Shown here: positions 16,166 to 24,878 of the stretch, piece by piece
How the letters are laid out: each line of letters opens with the position of its first letter
Position numbering within the stretch: the stretch's first letter is position 1
From: Streptomyces cupreus
Lineage (GTDB): Bacteria; Actinomycetota; Actinomycetes; Streptomycetales; Streptomycetaceae
Direction of reading: 5' to 3'
NCBI RefSeq assembly: GCF_014257025.1
Contig: NZ_JACMSF010000004.1
Location: forward strand, 186,001-250,000
Length of the DNA: 64,000 nt
Notes under the pieces: generated by a model
The model's database searches: none
What the model was told of the DNA's origin: nothing
The model's input: only the letters and a program-made list of their open reading frames with translations
Made by a program: the position numbers and the translations under genes

Positions 16166-16798
16166 CTATCTCGGCTGAGTCTCCAGCTCCGCCTCCACCC
16201 GCGCCGCAGCGGCAAGGATCTCCGGCGACGCCCGACGAATGAATCGCCCCACAAGACTCTCCGACCCGTAACGGCTCTCGATCTCGGCCAGTCGGCTCCC
16301 CGCATTGGTAGGCTCCCCGTCGGGTGTCGTGGTCATGTCGCACCACACCAATGCGTCAACCAGTCGCTGATCGTCGAGCAGGGGAAACTCCCTCTCCAAT
16401 GCCTCGCGGAGTCCGCGCTCCTCGGCCTCCAGAAGCGCGAACGAGTGGTTGGCCACCAGCCGTAGGAGTCCGTCGTCCGCCTGATGGGCGTCCCGCAGAA
16501 ACCGAGCACCGTCCAGCGGATGGAAACCAGTGACTGCCAGTCTGGGCGCATACCCCACGTCGTGCAGGACAGCAGCCGGCATCAGAAGCTCCGCGACGTC
16601 ACCCAGCATCCAGGCAAGTTCAGTTGCACGCCGGGCGACCCCCTTCGTGTGCGCCCAGCGACGAGGAAGCGGCCCACTCAGTTCCGCCTCTGCGACCGAG
16701 CGTGCCCACTCGACCATCGGTCCATCCACGAGCTTCTTCCTGTTCACGCGCTCGTCGGGCCGCCGGGCCTCCATGACCGAGCCGAACTCAGTCTCCAT
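16166..16798 (-). CDS. HD-domain phosphohydrolase
   Basis: This 210-residue protein has HD-superfamily metal motifs: RRWAHTKGVARRA (first His), AAVLHDVGYAP (His-Asp pair) and HPLDGARFL; LVWCDMTT likely supplies the last Asp. HD enzymes hydrolyse phosphate esters of nucleotides or cofactors. It reads in the same direction as the kinase gene upstream, about 25 bases away, so the kinase, HD protein and XRE regulator probably form one transcript. The substrate is unknown. Confidence 0.8.
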   Translation of the reverse strand: METEFGSVMEARRPDERVNRKKLVDGPMVEWARSVAEAELSGPLPRRWAHTKGVARRATELAWMLGDVAELLMPAAVLHDVGYAPRLAVTGFHPLDGARFLRDAHQADDGLLRLVANHSFALLEAEERGLREALEREFPLLDDQRLVDALVWCDMTTTPDGEPTNAGSRLAEIESRYGSESLVGRFIRRASPEILAAAARVEAELETQPR

Positions 16799-16822
16799 CC
16801 TTCGTTCCGACGGCTAAGCGTT

Positions 16823-17698
16823 TCAGGCAGCACCCCATTGGGCTTGGCCATCGGAATTTCTGAGGGTCTCAACGCGGTGCGACAACTGCCTGGCGGCACC
16901 AGCGTCTCCGTGATCCGCACGTCGAATGAAGGAACCGAGGGTGTGTAGATCCCGGATCTCGCAGAGAACGGGCAGACCAGGCCACTGCCTGATGTCGTAG
17001 CCGTACCGAAGGCTGAAATCATCGAGCTCTGCAGTGGTCCGTCCGAAACGGACTCCTTGGAAGGTATTGGCCAGGTCGAGCTCGCGGGGGCCGACGGCTG
17101 CTTCGTCCCAATCACCGAGCCTGACGTCTTGTTCGTCCCAGAGGGTGTTTCCTGGATACGCGTCACCATGGATGTGTCCCTGGCCCAGAGAGAACTCCAA
17201 CTTGCCGTAAGCATCCAGCAGCTCCTCGCGCCGGGCAGCCAGCCACTCGCGCTCGGACGGCTCCAGGTAGGTACTGGAATCCACAGCACTCTTGAGAGAC
17301 GTGAGCGGCTGGTATTGGGGCAGGGACACCGGCGGCGGTGGCAAGGCGTGTAGGGCTCGCAGTAGATCGCCAAGCCTTCCCGCCGACGGCGCTCCCCTCT
17401 GAGGTTGCGGGTAGTGCCGCCAGAACGTGACGACATACGGGGCGCATGCCACTGGTTGCGGAACGTCCACAGGCTCCGTCGCCGGGAAGTCGTTGGCGAC
17501 AAGCCAGCGAGTGAGGGACACGGCAGTTTCGAGCCGCCGTTGTTGCGAGTCGGAGCTGACGCGAACGACGACGCCTTCATCAACCAGCAGGAAAACGGAC
17601 GTGGCGTGATGGTGGAGTTGAGTGAGGGATCGGTCTGCCAATCCGGATGCCCGGCAGGCGAGGCGGGCGGCCGACTCAGGTGAGACCGTCAATGTCAT
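16823..17698 (-). CDS. Aminoglycoside phosphotransferase family kinase
   Basis: This 291-residue kinase-like protein has GHIHGDAYPGNTLWD (catalytic loop with Asp and Asn) and VRLGDWDEAAVGPRELDLANTFQG (DFG-equivalent Asp). The N-lobe is compact, with VFLLVDEGVVVRVSS as the nucleotide-binding strands. It should phosphorylate a small molecule. The ATG overlaps the stop of the upstream XRE regulator gene (ATGA), so the two are co-translated, suggesting the regulator and kinase act in one pathway. Confidence 0.85.
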   Translation of the reverse strand: MTLTVSPESAARLACRASGLADRSLTQLHHHATSVFLLVDEGVVVRVSSDSQQRRLETAVSLTRWLVANDFPATEPVDVPQPVACAPYVVTFWRHYPQPQRGAPSAGRLGDLLRALHALPPPPVSLPQYQPLTSLKSAVDSSTYLEPSEREWLAARREELLDAYGKLEFSLGQGHIHGDAYPGNTLWDEQDVRLGDWDEAAVGPRELDLANTFQGVRFGRTTAELDDFSLRYGYDIRQWPGLPVLCEIRDLHTLGSFIRRADHGDAGAARQLSHRVETLRNSDGQAQWGAA

Positions 17699-19170
17699 GG
17701 AGTAAGGGCCTTCGCTGGGGTATCGATCGCCTTATAGCCGCGGGTTGCGTCCGCTAGCTCGCGGGCGACCCGGCTACGGGCGAGCCGCGGTTCTTCCAGA
17801 AGCCTAGCTACTCCCTCCATGGCGTCGCCTAGCTGCCGGATACGACGGTTCGCCGGAAGCTCCAGGAGGGGCTGGAGCTGCTCGCCGGCACCCTCGATCT
17901 CCCCGGCAACGATGCGCGCTGTCACGATGTCCAGGCGTGCCAAAGCCTCGTCACCGTACGACCGGTGTTCCCTCGGCCCGCTCTCGTACAACTCGATCGC
18001 TGCGGTGGCATGCTTTTCGGCCCGCCGAGGCTCGCCGAGCAGGGCGAAGGTTCCGCCCATGTAGTACTCCTGCTTCGCTTCGGGGAAGGTGAGAAGTCCC
18101 CCGAACCGGGTCAGGGCGTCCGGGGCCGCCTTCTCCTCGCGGGCACGCTGGAGCTCCTGAAGAGCGGCCATGGCCGTACCTCGATCACCTATTCGCGCTG
18201 CTGCTCTCGCTTCAATCGCGGCAATTCGGATCCGAGTCTCACCGCCGGGCGCAAGCTGGATCGCCTGTCGCGTGTAGTCGAGAGCCGTTTGCCGGTGAGT
18301 CGACCACTCGGCGATCAGGGCGGCCGTGCCCTTCACCCAAGCCCGTAGGTCGTTGTTGTCGGACTGCTCGGCAAACGTCCAAGCTGCCTGGAGCTGCGCG
18401 ACCGCCGCGTCTTCATCACCGAGGTTCTGTGAAGCGTGGCCGAGCAGGAGGCAGCTCGTACCGGCGAGGAGGAGTAGTTCGCTGGTCTGGCCGAGCGGTT
18501 GGTGGCCGCTGAGCAGGAAAAGAAGGCGGTCTCGGGTTGCGACGAGGTCTGTGAAGACCTGGTGCAACGGAGCGTGAACGTAATCGACCGCGATTTGGGT
18601 GAGCGCGGACTCAAGTCGCTCAAGTTCCACCTCGCTCACGTTGCTCTTCGTGATCTCGTCGGTGAATTGCAGCGACTGCGCAGCGGCCTGCGCTGCCAAC
18701 TCGTTCAAGTTCGTGGTGTCGCTTGCCGCTGGCCAGATGCCGTCACGGCCATGCCCGAGCTGCGGCGCGTGGGCTGGTGTGGAAAGCGCTGAGTGCTCAC
18801 GAAACGGTGGGCCCAGCAGGGTGTCCGGTACTCCGACGCCCTGCAAGAATCGTGCGGCCTTATCGATGTTCGTCAAGCGGCGATTCCCGGCTTCCAGCAT
18901 CGACAGAAAGCCCTGGCTCAACCCGGTCATGAACGCCATGTCGTCCTGCCGGAGACCTGCCTTGTCGCGAATGAGACGGCTGGCACGACCGAAGTCCCAG
19001 GCGGTGATGGCTGATTGGACATCGAGGTCCAGCCAGACCGTGTCTGGGACGTGCGGTACAGGGTGGGCGCCGAGCCGTTTCCCGCGTGCGCACGCGGCGC
19101 ACCGGTCCTCCGGGTTGTACTGGCTCAATCGGCACCCGCAACCGGCACAAGCCCGAGCGTGCTTTCGCAT
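17695..19170 (-). CDS. Zinc-ribbon XRE regulator with TPR-like tail, paralogue A
   Basis: From ATG 19170 this is 491 residues. The N-terminus is a small zinc ribbon (CAGCGCRLSQYNPEDRCAACAR); next comes an XRE-type HTH around residues 65-120 (LRQDDMAFMTGLSQGFLSMLEAGNRRLTNIDK), then a long alpha-helical region resembling tetratricopeptide repeats. It is a clear paralogue of the protein at 19998-21515. Such regulators usually sense a ligand or peptide through the helical part. Palindrome site 3 lies about 58 bases upstream of the start, consistent with autoregulation. The stop overlaps the downstream kinase start. Confidence 0.85.
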   Translation of the reverse strand: MRKHARACAGCGCRLSQYNPEDRCAACARGKRLGAHPVPHVPDTVWLDLDVQSAITAWDFGRASRLIRDKAGLRQDDMAFMTGLSQGFLSMLEAGNRRLTNIDKAARFLQGVGVPDTLLGPPFREHSALSTPAHAPQLGHGRDGIWPAASDTTNLNELAAQAAAQSLQFTDEITKSNVSEVELERLESALTQIAVDYVHAPLHQVFTDLVATRDRLLFLLSGHQPLGQTSELLLLAGTSCLLLGHASQNLGDEDAAVAQLQAAWTFAEQSDNNDLRAWVKGTAALIAEWSTHRQTALDYTRQAIQLAPGGETRIRIAAIEARAAARIGDRGTAMAALQELQRAREEKAAPDALTRFGGLLTFPEAKQEYYMGGTFALLGEPRRAEKHATAAIELYESGPREHRSYGDEALARLDIVTARIVAGEIEGAGEQLQPLLELPANRRIRQLGDAMEGVARLLEEPRLARSRVARELADATRGYKAIDTPAKALTP

Positions 19171-19227
19171 CGCACCCCCGTTTCTCGTCTGCGCGCGCCA
19201 GCGTAAGTGCGGACATAGTCGTGCCCG

Positions 19228-19243
19228 CATCACGGAAGTGATA
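19228..19243. promoter_or_regulatory. Putative operator, palindrome site 3 of 5
   Basis: CATCAC-GGAA-GTGATA, about 58 bases upstream of XRE paralogue A. Confidence 0.55.
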
Positions 19244-19272
19244 CGGGCAGGTCAGAGGAACTTCGGCTCGCC

Positions 19273-20001
19273 TCAGATACGTTCGACGGTGACTGCCGTA
19301 ATCGCGTCAAGGAGCCGCGGTACGTCTTCGAGGCTCTCGAGGACGACATCGGCTCCGGCCGACGCCAGTTCGTCGGCTGACGTCTTCCCTGAGGCGACCC
19401 CGATCACGGGAGCGCCTCCCTCAAGTCCCGTACGGACGTCTTCGAGGGAGTCGCCGATGATGACCGTGTTGGAGCGGGTGAAAGCCGCCTCGTGTTTGGC
19501 CTGAGCGCGCTTCTGTGCGACGCCAACGAGGACCGGACGGTGGTCGCTGTCGGAGGAGTATCCGCCGATTTCTGTCTCCAGGAACCCGTCCAGGCCGAAC
19601 GCTTCGAGCTTCAGAAGCGCGTTGGGCCTGAGGTTTCCTGTGACGACGGTCGAGACGCACCTCGGCTGGGCCTGCACCGCCTTGAGAGCAGCCAGGGCGC
19701 CAGGAAGCAGGAGGCCCTGCTCGCGTAGATCTTCAGTGTGGGCGGCGAGGCGCTGTGGCAGGAGTTCCACCATCCTCGGCTGCAGGTGGGGCACATCCGC
19801 CTCGCGGACGCCGTTGTCCAGGAGCAGGGATCGGATCGCGAGGGGCATGGTGACGCCGGTTCCCCGGGCCGGAAGTCGCTCTGCTGGGCGCCCGACGATC
19901 TCAGCGAAGGTCTCTCGGTAGACCTGCCGGTCGACGTCACCGACGTACAGCAGAGTGCGGTCGATGTCCCACAGCACGAGGATCTGCTGGGCCTCGCTCA
20001 A
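19273..20001 (-). CDS. HAD-superfamily hydrolase (haloacid dehalogenase/phosphoglycolate phosphatase type)
   Basis: The start is taken as TTG at 20001, which overlaps the stop of the upstream XRE gene and has GGGAG about 6 bases before it, giving 242 residues. HAD motifs are complete: VLWDIDRTLL (DxD nucleophile), VTGNLRPNAL (motif II Thr), and IIGDSLEDVRTGLEGGA (motif IV). A long helical cap lies between motifs I and II. It should dephosphorylate a small metabolite. Translational coupling to XRE paralogue B suggests a shared pathway. Confidence 0.85.
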   Translation of the reverse strand: MSEAQQILVLWDIDRTLLYVGDVDRQVYRETFAEIVGRPAERLPARGTGVTMPLAIRSLLLDNGVREADVPHLQPRMVELLPQRLAAHTEDLREQGLLLPGALAALKAVQAQPRCVSTVVTGNLRPNALLKLEAFGLDGFLETEIGGYSSDSDHRPVLVGVAQKRAQAKHEAAFTRSNTVIIGDSLEDVRTGLEGGAPVIGVASGKTSADELASAGADVVLESLEDVPRLLDAITAVTVERI

Positions 20002-21515
20002 GTTCGGCTCCCTGTCGCCACCATTGCGGCACGTCGCTCCAGTACATCTTGAGCGTACGCGTTGTGGGCAACCGGCTGGAGTTCGCGAATCATGCTCGTG
20101 ACGTGGTTGTCGAATCGAGCCGAGTGAAGGGTTTCCGCCAGGTCGAGGACCTCGTGTGCCGTAGCGCACCCGGCTTCAACATCACCTTGCGCGATATGCG
20201 CGGTTGCGGCACGTGAGAGGAACAGGCCCCTGGTTCGGTGGTCTCCTGAGTTGAGGGCCTGCCGTGCCTTGGTGAAGCTGGCGACGGCGCTTCGCGGATC
20301 GCCCAGGTCCAGGTGGCAACTGCCGGCCTGTCCGTGGATCTCCCCCTCGTTGATCCAGTACAGCCAGTGCGGGTCATGCTCGGAGCGCCCCTGGGCACAG
20401 AGTTCAGCGGCTTGACCGAGCGCGGTGAGGGCAGCGTGGCGTTCGCCGAGTTTCGCGTGACCGCGGGCTTGTCGGGTCAGCAGCATGGCTTCGAGTGCTG
20501 GAGTGCCGAGTTTCTTGATCTTGTCGCGGGCCCGGCGTGCCGCGGTGACGGCGTGGTGCGGCGTCCCGGTGGAGTACCCGTGGATGGCGATGTAGGACAG
20601 GGCGCCGGCGCCGAGCCGGACGTCTTGTGAGGCTTTGGCTGCGCGCAGTGCGGCGTACAGGTAGCCGAGTGGTCGGTCGCGGTCACCGGAGTCGAAGACG
20701 AACCAACCCGTCTGAGTAGCCGTGTCGGCGGTGATCGCCGCGAGTCGCCGCCCCGCTGCCTCGTCGTAGGACGTGGAGACCATGAGGTGCCTGAGGAACT
20801 GAAGGTGTCGGTCTGCGAGGCTGGCAACGGTGCCACTGCCGTCGCTCGCGTCCATCGTCCGCAGGCTGTCCGTGGTGCGCTGGAGCCCATCGAGCAGTTC
20901 GTTGGTGAGGCGGCTTCCCCCTGCTGCGCGGCGGAGGGGTTCGGCTTCGGTGCTGTCCCATGCGTTCACGAAGGCGGTGAGGGCGATGCCGCTTGCGGTG
21001 AGGAATCGTCGACGTTCCATCGTGCTGTCTCCTACCGCAGTATCCAGTGCTGCCACCATACGGACCGTTGTCCAGGGCAGGGTCGGATCGGCGTCACCAG
21101 CGAACTGGTCCCGGGGCGGTTGTAACGCGTTGGCTCTGGACTGTGGGAGGGGGAGCGCGACGAGCTCGGCTGGCACATCCAGCCCCGTCAGGAACTCGAC
21201 GATCTTGTCGATGTTCGTGAGGCGACGGCTGCCCGCCTCCAGCATGGAGAGGAAGGCCTGGCTGAGGCCGGTGAGTTGGGCCATGTCGTCCTGCCGCAGG
21301 GAGCCGCGCAGTCGAATCAGGCGGCAGGCCTGACCGAAGTCCCAAGCGGCGAGCGCGTCGCGAACGTCTGGGTCGAACCAAACGTATTCCGGCACGACGG
21401 GGAAGTGCTGTTCGGTGCCGCGGGAGCGAGAGCATGCGAAGCACAGGGTGTCAGTGTTGTAGCTGCTCAGTTGGCCACCACAGCGATCGCAGCTTCGCAA
21501 CGGCTGCTGATGCAC
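19998..21515 (-). CDS. Zinc-ribbon XRE regulator with TPR-like tail, paralogue B
   Basis: This 505-residue protein has the same architecture as its paralogue at 17695: N-terminal ribbon CDRCGGQLSSYNTDTLCFAC, XRE HTH around residues 70-120 (LRQDDMAQLTGLSQAFLSMLEAGSRRLTNIDK, nearly identical to A), then an alpha-helical repeat region. MERRRFLTASGIALTAFVNA, at about residues 165-185, is a Tat-like hydrophobic segment seen in many streptomycete regulators of this type; being internal it is probably not an export signal. Palindrome site 4 lies about 57 bases upstream. Confidence 0.85.
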   Translation of the reverse strand: MHQQPLRSCDRCGGQLSSYNTDTLCFACSRSRGTEQHFPVVPEYVWFDPDVRDALAAWDFGQACRLIRLRGSLRQDDMAQLTGLSQAFLSMLEAGSRRLTNIDKIVEFLTGLDVPAELVALPLPQSRANALQPPRDQFAGDADPTLPWTTVRMVAALDTAVGDSTMERRRFLTASGIALTAFVNAWDSTEAEPLRRAAGGSRLTNELLDGLQRTTDSLRTMDASDGSGTVASLADRHLQFLRHLMVSTSYDEAAGRRLAAITADTATQTGWFVFDSGDRDRPLGYLYAALRAAKASQDVRLGAGALSYIAIHGYSTGTPHHAVTAARRARDKIKKLGTPALEAMLLTRQARGHAKLGERHAALTALGQAAELCAQGRSEHDPHWLYWINEGEIHGQAGSCHLDLGDPRSAVASFTKARQALNSGDHRTRGLFLSRAATAHIAQGDVEAGCATAHEVLDLAETLHSARFDNHVTSMIRELQPVAHNAYAQDVLERRAAMVATGSRT

Positions 21516-21859
21516 GTCAGGCCTCCCCGCGAGTGAGCGTGCGCAAACTCAATTACTCCTGGTGGATCCGGAATTACACAAGTGATATCACCCTCGGAAT
21601 GTGTGCGCAGGATGTTTTGCCGCCAGGGTTGGAGTCCCGCAGCACGACGTGGCGACGAACCCACCGAGAGCCTGATCATTCGGTCCGCCTGCTGCTCGTC
21701 GCGCTACGGGGTACGCGCACCTGTCGCTGATCCCCCTATCGGAGTCCACGTTGTCACCCGCCAGACGACCAAGGTTGGGCCGCGGCCCGCTTGCCTCCTC
21801 CCACGGCCCGCTTCTCGCACCTCACCCGGCAGAAGCGCCGGGCCAGTGGGTGGTGCCCG
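21516..21859. other. Intergenic region upstream of XRE paralogue B
   Basis: No gene is supported here apart from the operator-like palindrome at 21572-21587. The stretch separates the divergent XRE gene and the small membrane protein gene and should hold both promoters. Confidence 0.5.
21572..21587. promoter_or_regulatory. Putative operator, palindrome site 4 of 5
   Basis: AATTAC-ACAA-GTGATA, overlapping a perfect GTGATATCAC decamer at 21582-21591. It lies about 57 bases upstream of XRE paralogue B. The sequence after it resembles that after site 2. Confidence 0.55.
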
Positions 21860-22054
21860 GTGGCCATTAGCATCTCCGCCGTCGTACTCCTGGGCATTCT
21901 CGTCTTCATCTTCGTCAAGAAGAGCGGACTGAATGCGGCGCACGCCATCGTGTGCACTCTCTTCGGGTTCTTTCTGGCGAGTACATCGATGGCTCCGAGC
22001 ATCAACCGCTTCGTCACCAACATTGCGGACATGGTCGGTCAGATCCGCTTTTAG
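21860..22054 (+). CDS. Small membrane protein, two transmembrane segments
   Basis: GTG 21860 gives 64 residues: ISAVVLLGILVFIFVKK as a first membrane segment, then a short polar turn and AIVCTLFGFFLASTSM as a second. Third codon positions are strongly GC, supporting a real gene. Small membrane proteins with an LFGFFLAST-like segment occur in streptomycete mobile elements, but the role is unknown. The frame is open upstream to 21791, where the residues look non-coding; the Shine-Dalgarno before 21860 is weak. Confidence 0.55.
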   Translation: MAISISAVVLLGILVFIFVKKSGLNAAHAIVCTLFGFFLASTSMAPSINRFVTNIADMVGQIRF

Positions 22055-22262
22055 TGCAGTTAGTGCCATAGTCGGAGCAGTCACTCCCCCTGTCTGAAGG
22101 CACGACCTGCCGTCTGCGGCTCAATCCCCCAATTCTTCTGAGGCCTCTGATGACATGCACGCCCAACTGGAAATCCACCTCGCATCGCGCTGGTCGTGTG
22201 CCTCAGAAGAGCAGCGGTGTTCCGCCTTTGGGGCGTCGCCATTCCAGAGTCGAGGGTCCGTG

Positions 22263-23267
22263 ATGCCTCTCGTGTATCACCCGGCCGGCCACGACGACGA
22301 CCTACGCGTGGCCTTGGAAGAGCTAGAGGCAGGCCGCTGGCGAACGACCGGGAAGCTGCTCCTGGATACGGGCACGCACTGGGCACTGCGGACATCGCGC
22401 ACCCAAGTGTTGGCCGTGGCAGCAGCTCGGTCCGATGTGGTCAAGGTATGGCTCGACGAAGAGCCCGGAAACTACAACGCGCAGCTAATGAGTGCTCGCG
22501 TCGCAGTCGAGCGGGCGCTGCGCGCACACCGCCAACGGCATCCAGCGACCCTGGAATTCGAGTTCAGGGCGCGGCGCGAGGTGCTGCTGGCGGCTCGTCA
22601 CGCGCCGCAGGATCCCGTGCCGTGGGTCTGCCTTGTGGCGTTGGCGCAGATCGACACCCGGCAGCTGCGTCATGAGCACCGCTTGGCGCCGGCCGAGCCG
22701 ATGCTGCCGAGCGGACCCTGGGGGTTGCTTTACGAGGTCAACCAGCGTGATCCGTACAACCGCGAGGCTTACCACCGTGTGCTGCAGTTCCTGCTCGCCC
22801 TTGATGGGCCCCAAGCCGCGTCCTTGGCTGCGGTCTTCGACTTCGGACGATGGGTGGCATCACAGCGGCCGGTGGGGTCTCCGCTATTGCTTCTGCCCGC
22901 GTACGCGCAGATCGAGCAGCGACGCCGATCGCACGCCGATCCGTTGTGGCGGCGGCAGTGGGCGCACGAGTCGACGCTCGATTACACGCTCAACGCCTTC
23001 CATGACTGGTTCCGCAAGACGTCCCGCGAGCAGTGTTCGGTCGCCGATCTGCACTGTCTCGCCTATGCGTTGTGGGCGGGACATCAGTATCTGGAAGCCG
23101 CCGAGGTGTTCGCGGCGGTGGACCCGTACGCGGCTCGTGAGCCCTGGGCCTCGGTGCACGACAGAGCCGCAGGACCGGATCCCGGCGAAGCGCTACTGCT
23201 TCGAGCACGTGCCGAGTCCTATTCCTACGCCCGCTCCCACGGGAGGCGCGCCGGTCCGCATCCGTAA
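22263..23267 (+). CDS. Hypothetical alpha-helical protein
   Basis: ATG 22263 (GAGGG about 8 bases upstream) gives 334 residues; the open frame begins at 22155. The protein is helical and rich in Ala, Arg and Trp, with repeated hydrophobic/Arg patterns (WRTTGKLLLDTGTHWALRTSR, YHRVLQFLLALDG, LDYTLNAFHDWFRK, YALWAGHQYLEAAEVFA) suggestive of TPR-like repeats. No catalytic motif is visible. It precedes a permease and a glutamine-synthetase-like gene by ~80 bases and may be their partner; function unknown. Confidence 0.75.
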   Translation: MPLVYHPAGHDDDLRVALEELEAGRWRTTGKLLLDTGTHWALRTSRTQVLAVAAARSDVVKVWLDEEPGNYNAQLMSARVAVERALRAHRQRHPATLEFEFRARREVLLAARHAPQDPVPWVCLVALAQIDTRQLRHEHRLAPAEPMLPSGPWGLLYEVNQRDPYNREAYHRVLQFLLALDGPQAASLAAVFDFGRWVASQRPVGSPLLLLPAYAQIEQRRRSHADPLWRRQWAHESTLDYTLNAFHDWFRKTSREQCSVADLHCLAYALWAGHQYLEAAEVFAAVDPYAAREPWASVHDRAAGPDPGEALLLRARAESYSYARSHGRRAGPHP

Positions 23268-23345
23268 GCGACTTCCGGCTGCCAACTCCTTCCGTTGGCA
23301 TGAACCCATCCATCTCCGCCTTCCCTCAATCTTGGAGGTTGTCCT

Positions 23346-24878
23346 GTGTCCCGTTTAAACCACAGCCATCGCGCGGCGCCCCAGAAGGCCGATGACGCGT
23401 ATTTGCGGGAGCTCGGCTATGAGCCGGTGCTGACCCGGCGTATGGGGCCGTTCGGGAACTTCGCGATCAGCTTCTCCGTCATCAGCGTCCTGTCCGGCTG
23501 CATGACCCTCTACGGGTTCGGTCTGAACACCGGCGGCCCATCCGTGATGCTGTGGGGCTGGATCGTCGTGGGCGCCATGGTGATGTTCATCGGCGCCGGA
23601 CTGGCCGAGGTGACGTCCGCCTATCCGACCTCCGGGGCCTTGTACTACCAGGCAGAGCAGCTCGGGGGACGGAAGTGGGGCTGGTACACGGGCTGGCTCA
23701 ACTTGTTGGGCCTGCTCGGCGCCATCGCCGGCATCGACTACGGGGCCGCGCTCTTCACGGGCGCCTTCCTCAACCTGCAGTGGGGCTTCGAGCCGACACC
23801 CGGCAAGATCATGGTGATCTTCCTGTGCATCCTCGCCCTGCACCTCACGCTGAACCTGTTCGGAGTCAGGCTGGTCAGCGTCCTCAACAGCATCAGCGTC
23901 TGGTGGCACCTGGCCGGCGTCACGGTGATCGTCGGCGCGCTGGCGATTGTGCCCTCCCACCACCAGTCCGTCGACTTCGTGTTCGGCGAGTTCGTCAACA
24001 ACACCGGCTGGTCCAGCCCCTTGTACGTGGCGGTGCTGGGTCTGCTGCTGGCCCAGTACACGTTCTGCGGCTACGACGCCTCCGCGCACCTGTCGGAGGA
24101 GACCACGGACGCCCAGGTGTCTGCTTCTCGGGGGATCATCCACGCGATCGGCTGGTCGTGGCTGGCCGGGTTCGTGCTGCTGGCCGGGCTCACCTTCGCG
24201 ATCAAGGACTACGCGGGCACCGTGGGCACAGCGACAGGGGTGCCGCCAGCACAGATCTTCCTCGACGCCCTGGGCATGGCGGGGGCGAAGGCGCTGCTCC
24301 TGGTCGTGATTGTCGCCCAGCTGTTCTGCGGCAACGCAGAGACCGCCGCGGCCAGCCGGATGGTGTTCGCTTTCTCTCGGGACGGGGCACTGCCGGGCTC
24401 TCCGTTGTGGCGGCAGGTGGATCGTCGTACCGGCACGCCCCGCAAGGCGGTGCTGCTGTCCGTGGTGTGCGCCGCGGTGCTGGCGCTGCCGAGTCTGTAC
24501 AGCCCGGTCGCGTACGCGGCGATCACCAGCATCAACGTCATCGGCATCACCCCGGCGTACGCGATCCCGATCTTCCTGCGGGTCAAGAACCGGCACCGAT
24601 TCAGGCCGGGCCCATGGAACCTGGGCAGCTGGGGCGTAATGGTGGGCACAATCGCCGTCATCTGGGTGATGTTCGTGACCGTCCTCTTCTGTCTGCCCCA
24701 GACCCGCCCCGACGGCGGTGCCCTCGCCACGGTCGACACGTTCAACTACGCGCCGGTGGCCCTAATCGTCGTGCTCGCACTGGCGTGGGGGTGGTGGCAC
24801 AAGCAAGGCAGCAAGTACGAGGTGCCGGCCCAGAACTTCGACCGCTCGGCAGGCGAGTACGAAGACGAGGTCGTGTGA
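23346..24878 (+). CDS. APC-family amino acid/amine permease
   Basis: This 510-residue integral membrane protein has about 12 predicted transmembrane helices. The early segment MGPFGNFAISFSVISVLSG and GAGLAEVTSAYPTSGALYYQAEQLGG are typical of the amino-acid/choline/GABA transporter branch of the APC superfamily. It should import amino acids, GABA or polyamine-like compounds with a proton. GTG 23346 has GGAGG 7 bases upstream. The stop overlaps the next ATG (TGATG), coupling it to a glutamine-synthetase-like ligase that probably acts on the imported amine. Confidence 0.9.
   Translation: MSRLNHSHRAAPQKADDAYLRELGYEPVLTRRMGPFGNFAISFSVISVLSGCMTLYGFGLNTGGPSVMLWGWIVVGAMVMFIGAGLAEVTSAYPTSGALYYQAEQLGGRKWGWYTGWLNLLGLLGAIAGIDYGAALFTGAFLNLQWGFEPTPGKIMVIFLCILALHLTLNLFGVRLVSVLNSISVWWHLAGVTVIVGALAIVPSHHQSVDFVFGEFVNNTGWSSPLYVAVLGLLLAQYTFCGYDASAHLSEETTDAQVSASRGIIHAIGWSWLAGFVLLAGLTFAIKDYAGTVGTATGVPPAQIFLDALGMAGAKALLLVVIVAQLFCGNAETAAASRMVFAFSRDGALPGSPLWRQVDRRTGTPRKAVLLSVVCAAVLALPSLYSPVAYAAITSINVIGITPAYAIPIFLRVKNRHRFRPGPWNLGSWGVMVGTIAVIWVMFVTVLFCLPQTRPDGGALATVDTFNYAPVALIVVLALAWGWWHKQGSKYEVPAQNFDRSAGEYEDEVV

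Noticed and set aside
20002..20169. Longer N-terminus for the HAD hydrolase at 19273
   Set aside because: These codons overlap the XRE gene in another frame and show no HAD conservation. TTG 20001 with GGGAG fits the coupled start.
23552..24877. A 916-residue open frame spanning the permease region and the glutamine-synthetase-like gene
   Set aside because: The part before 24878 is an out-of-frame shadow of the permease, rich in Arg/Gly/His. The real gene begins at ATG 24878 with a TGATG overlap.
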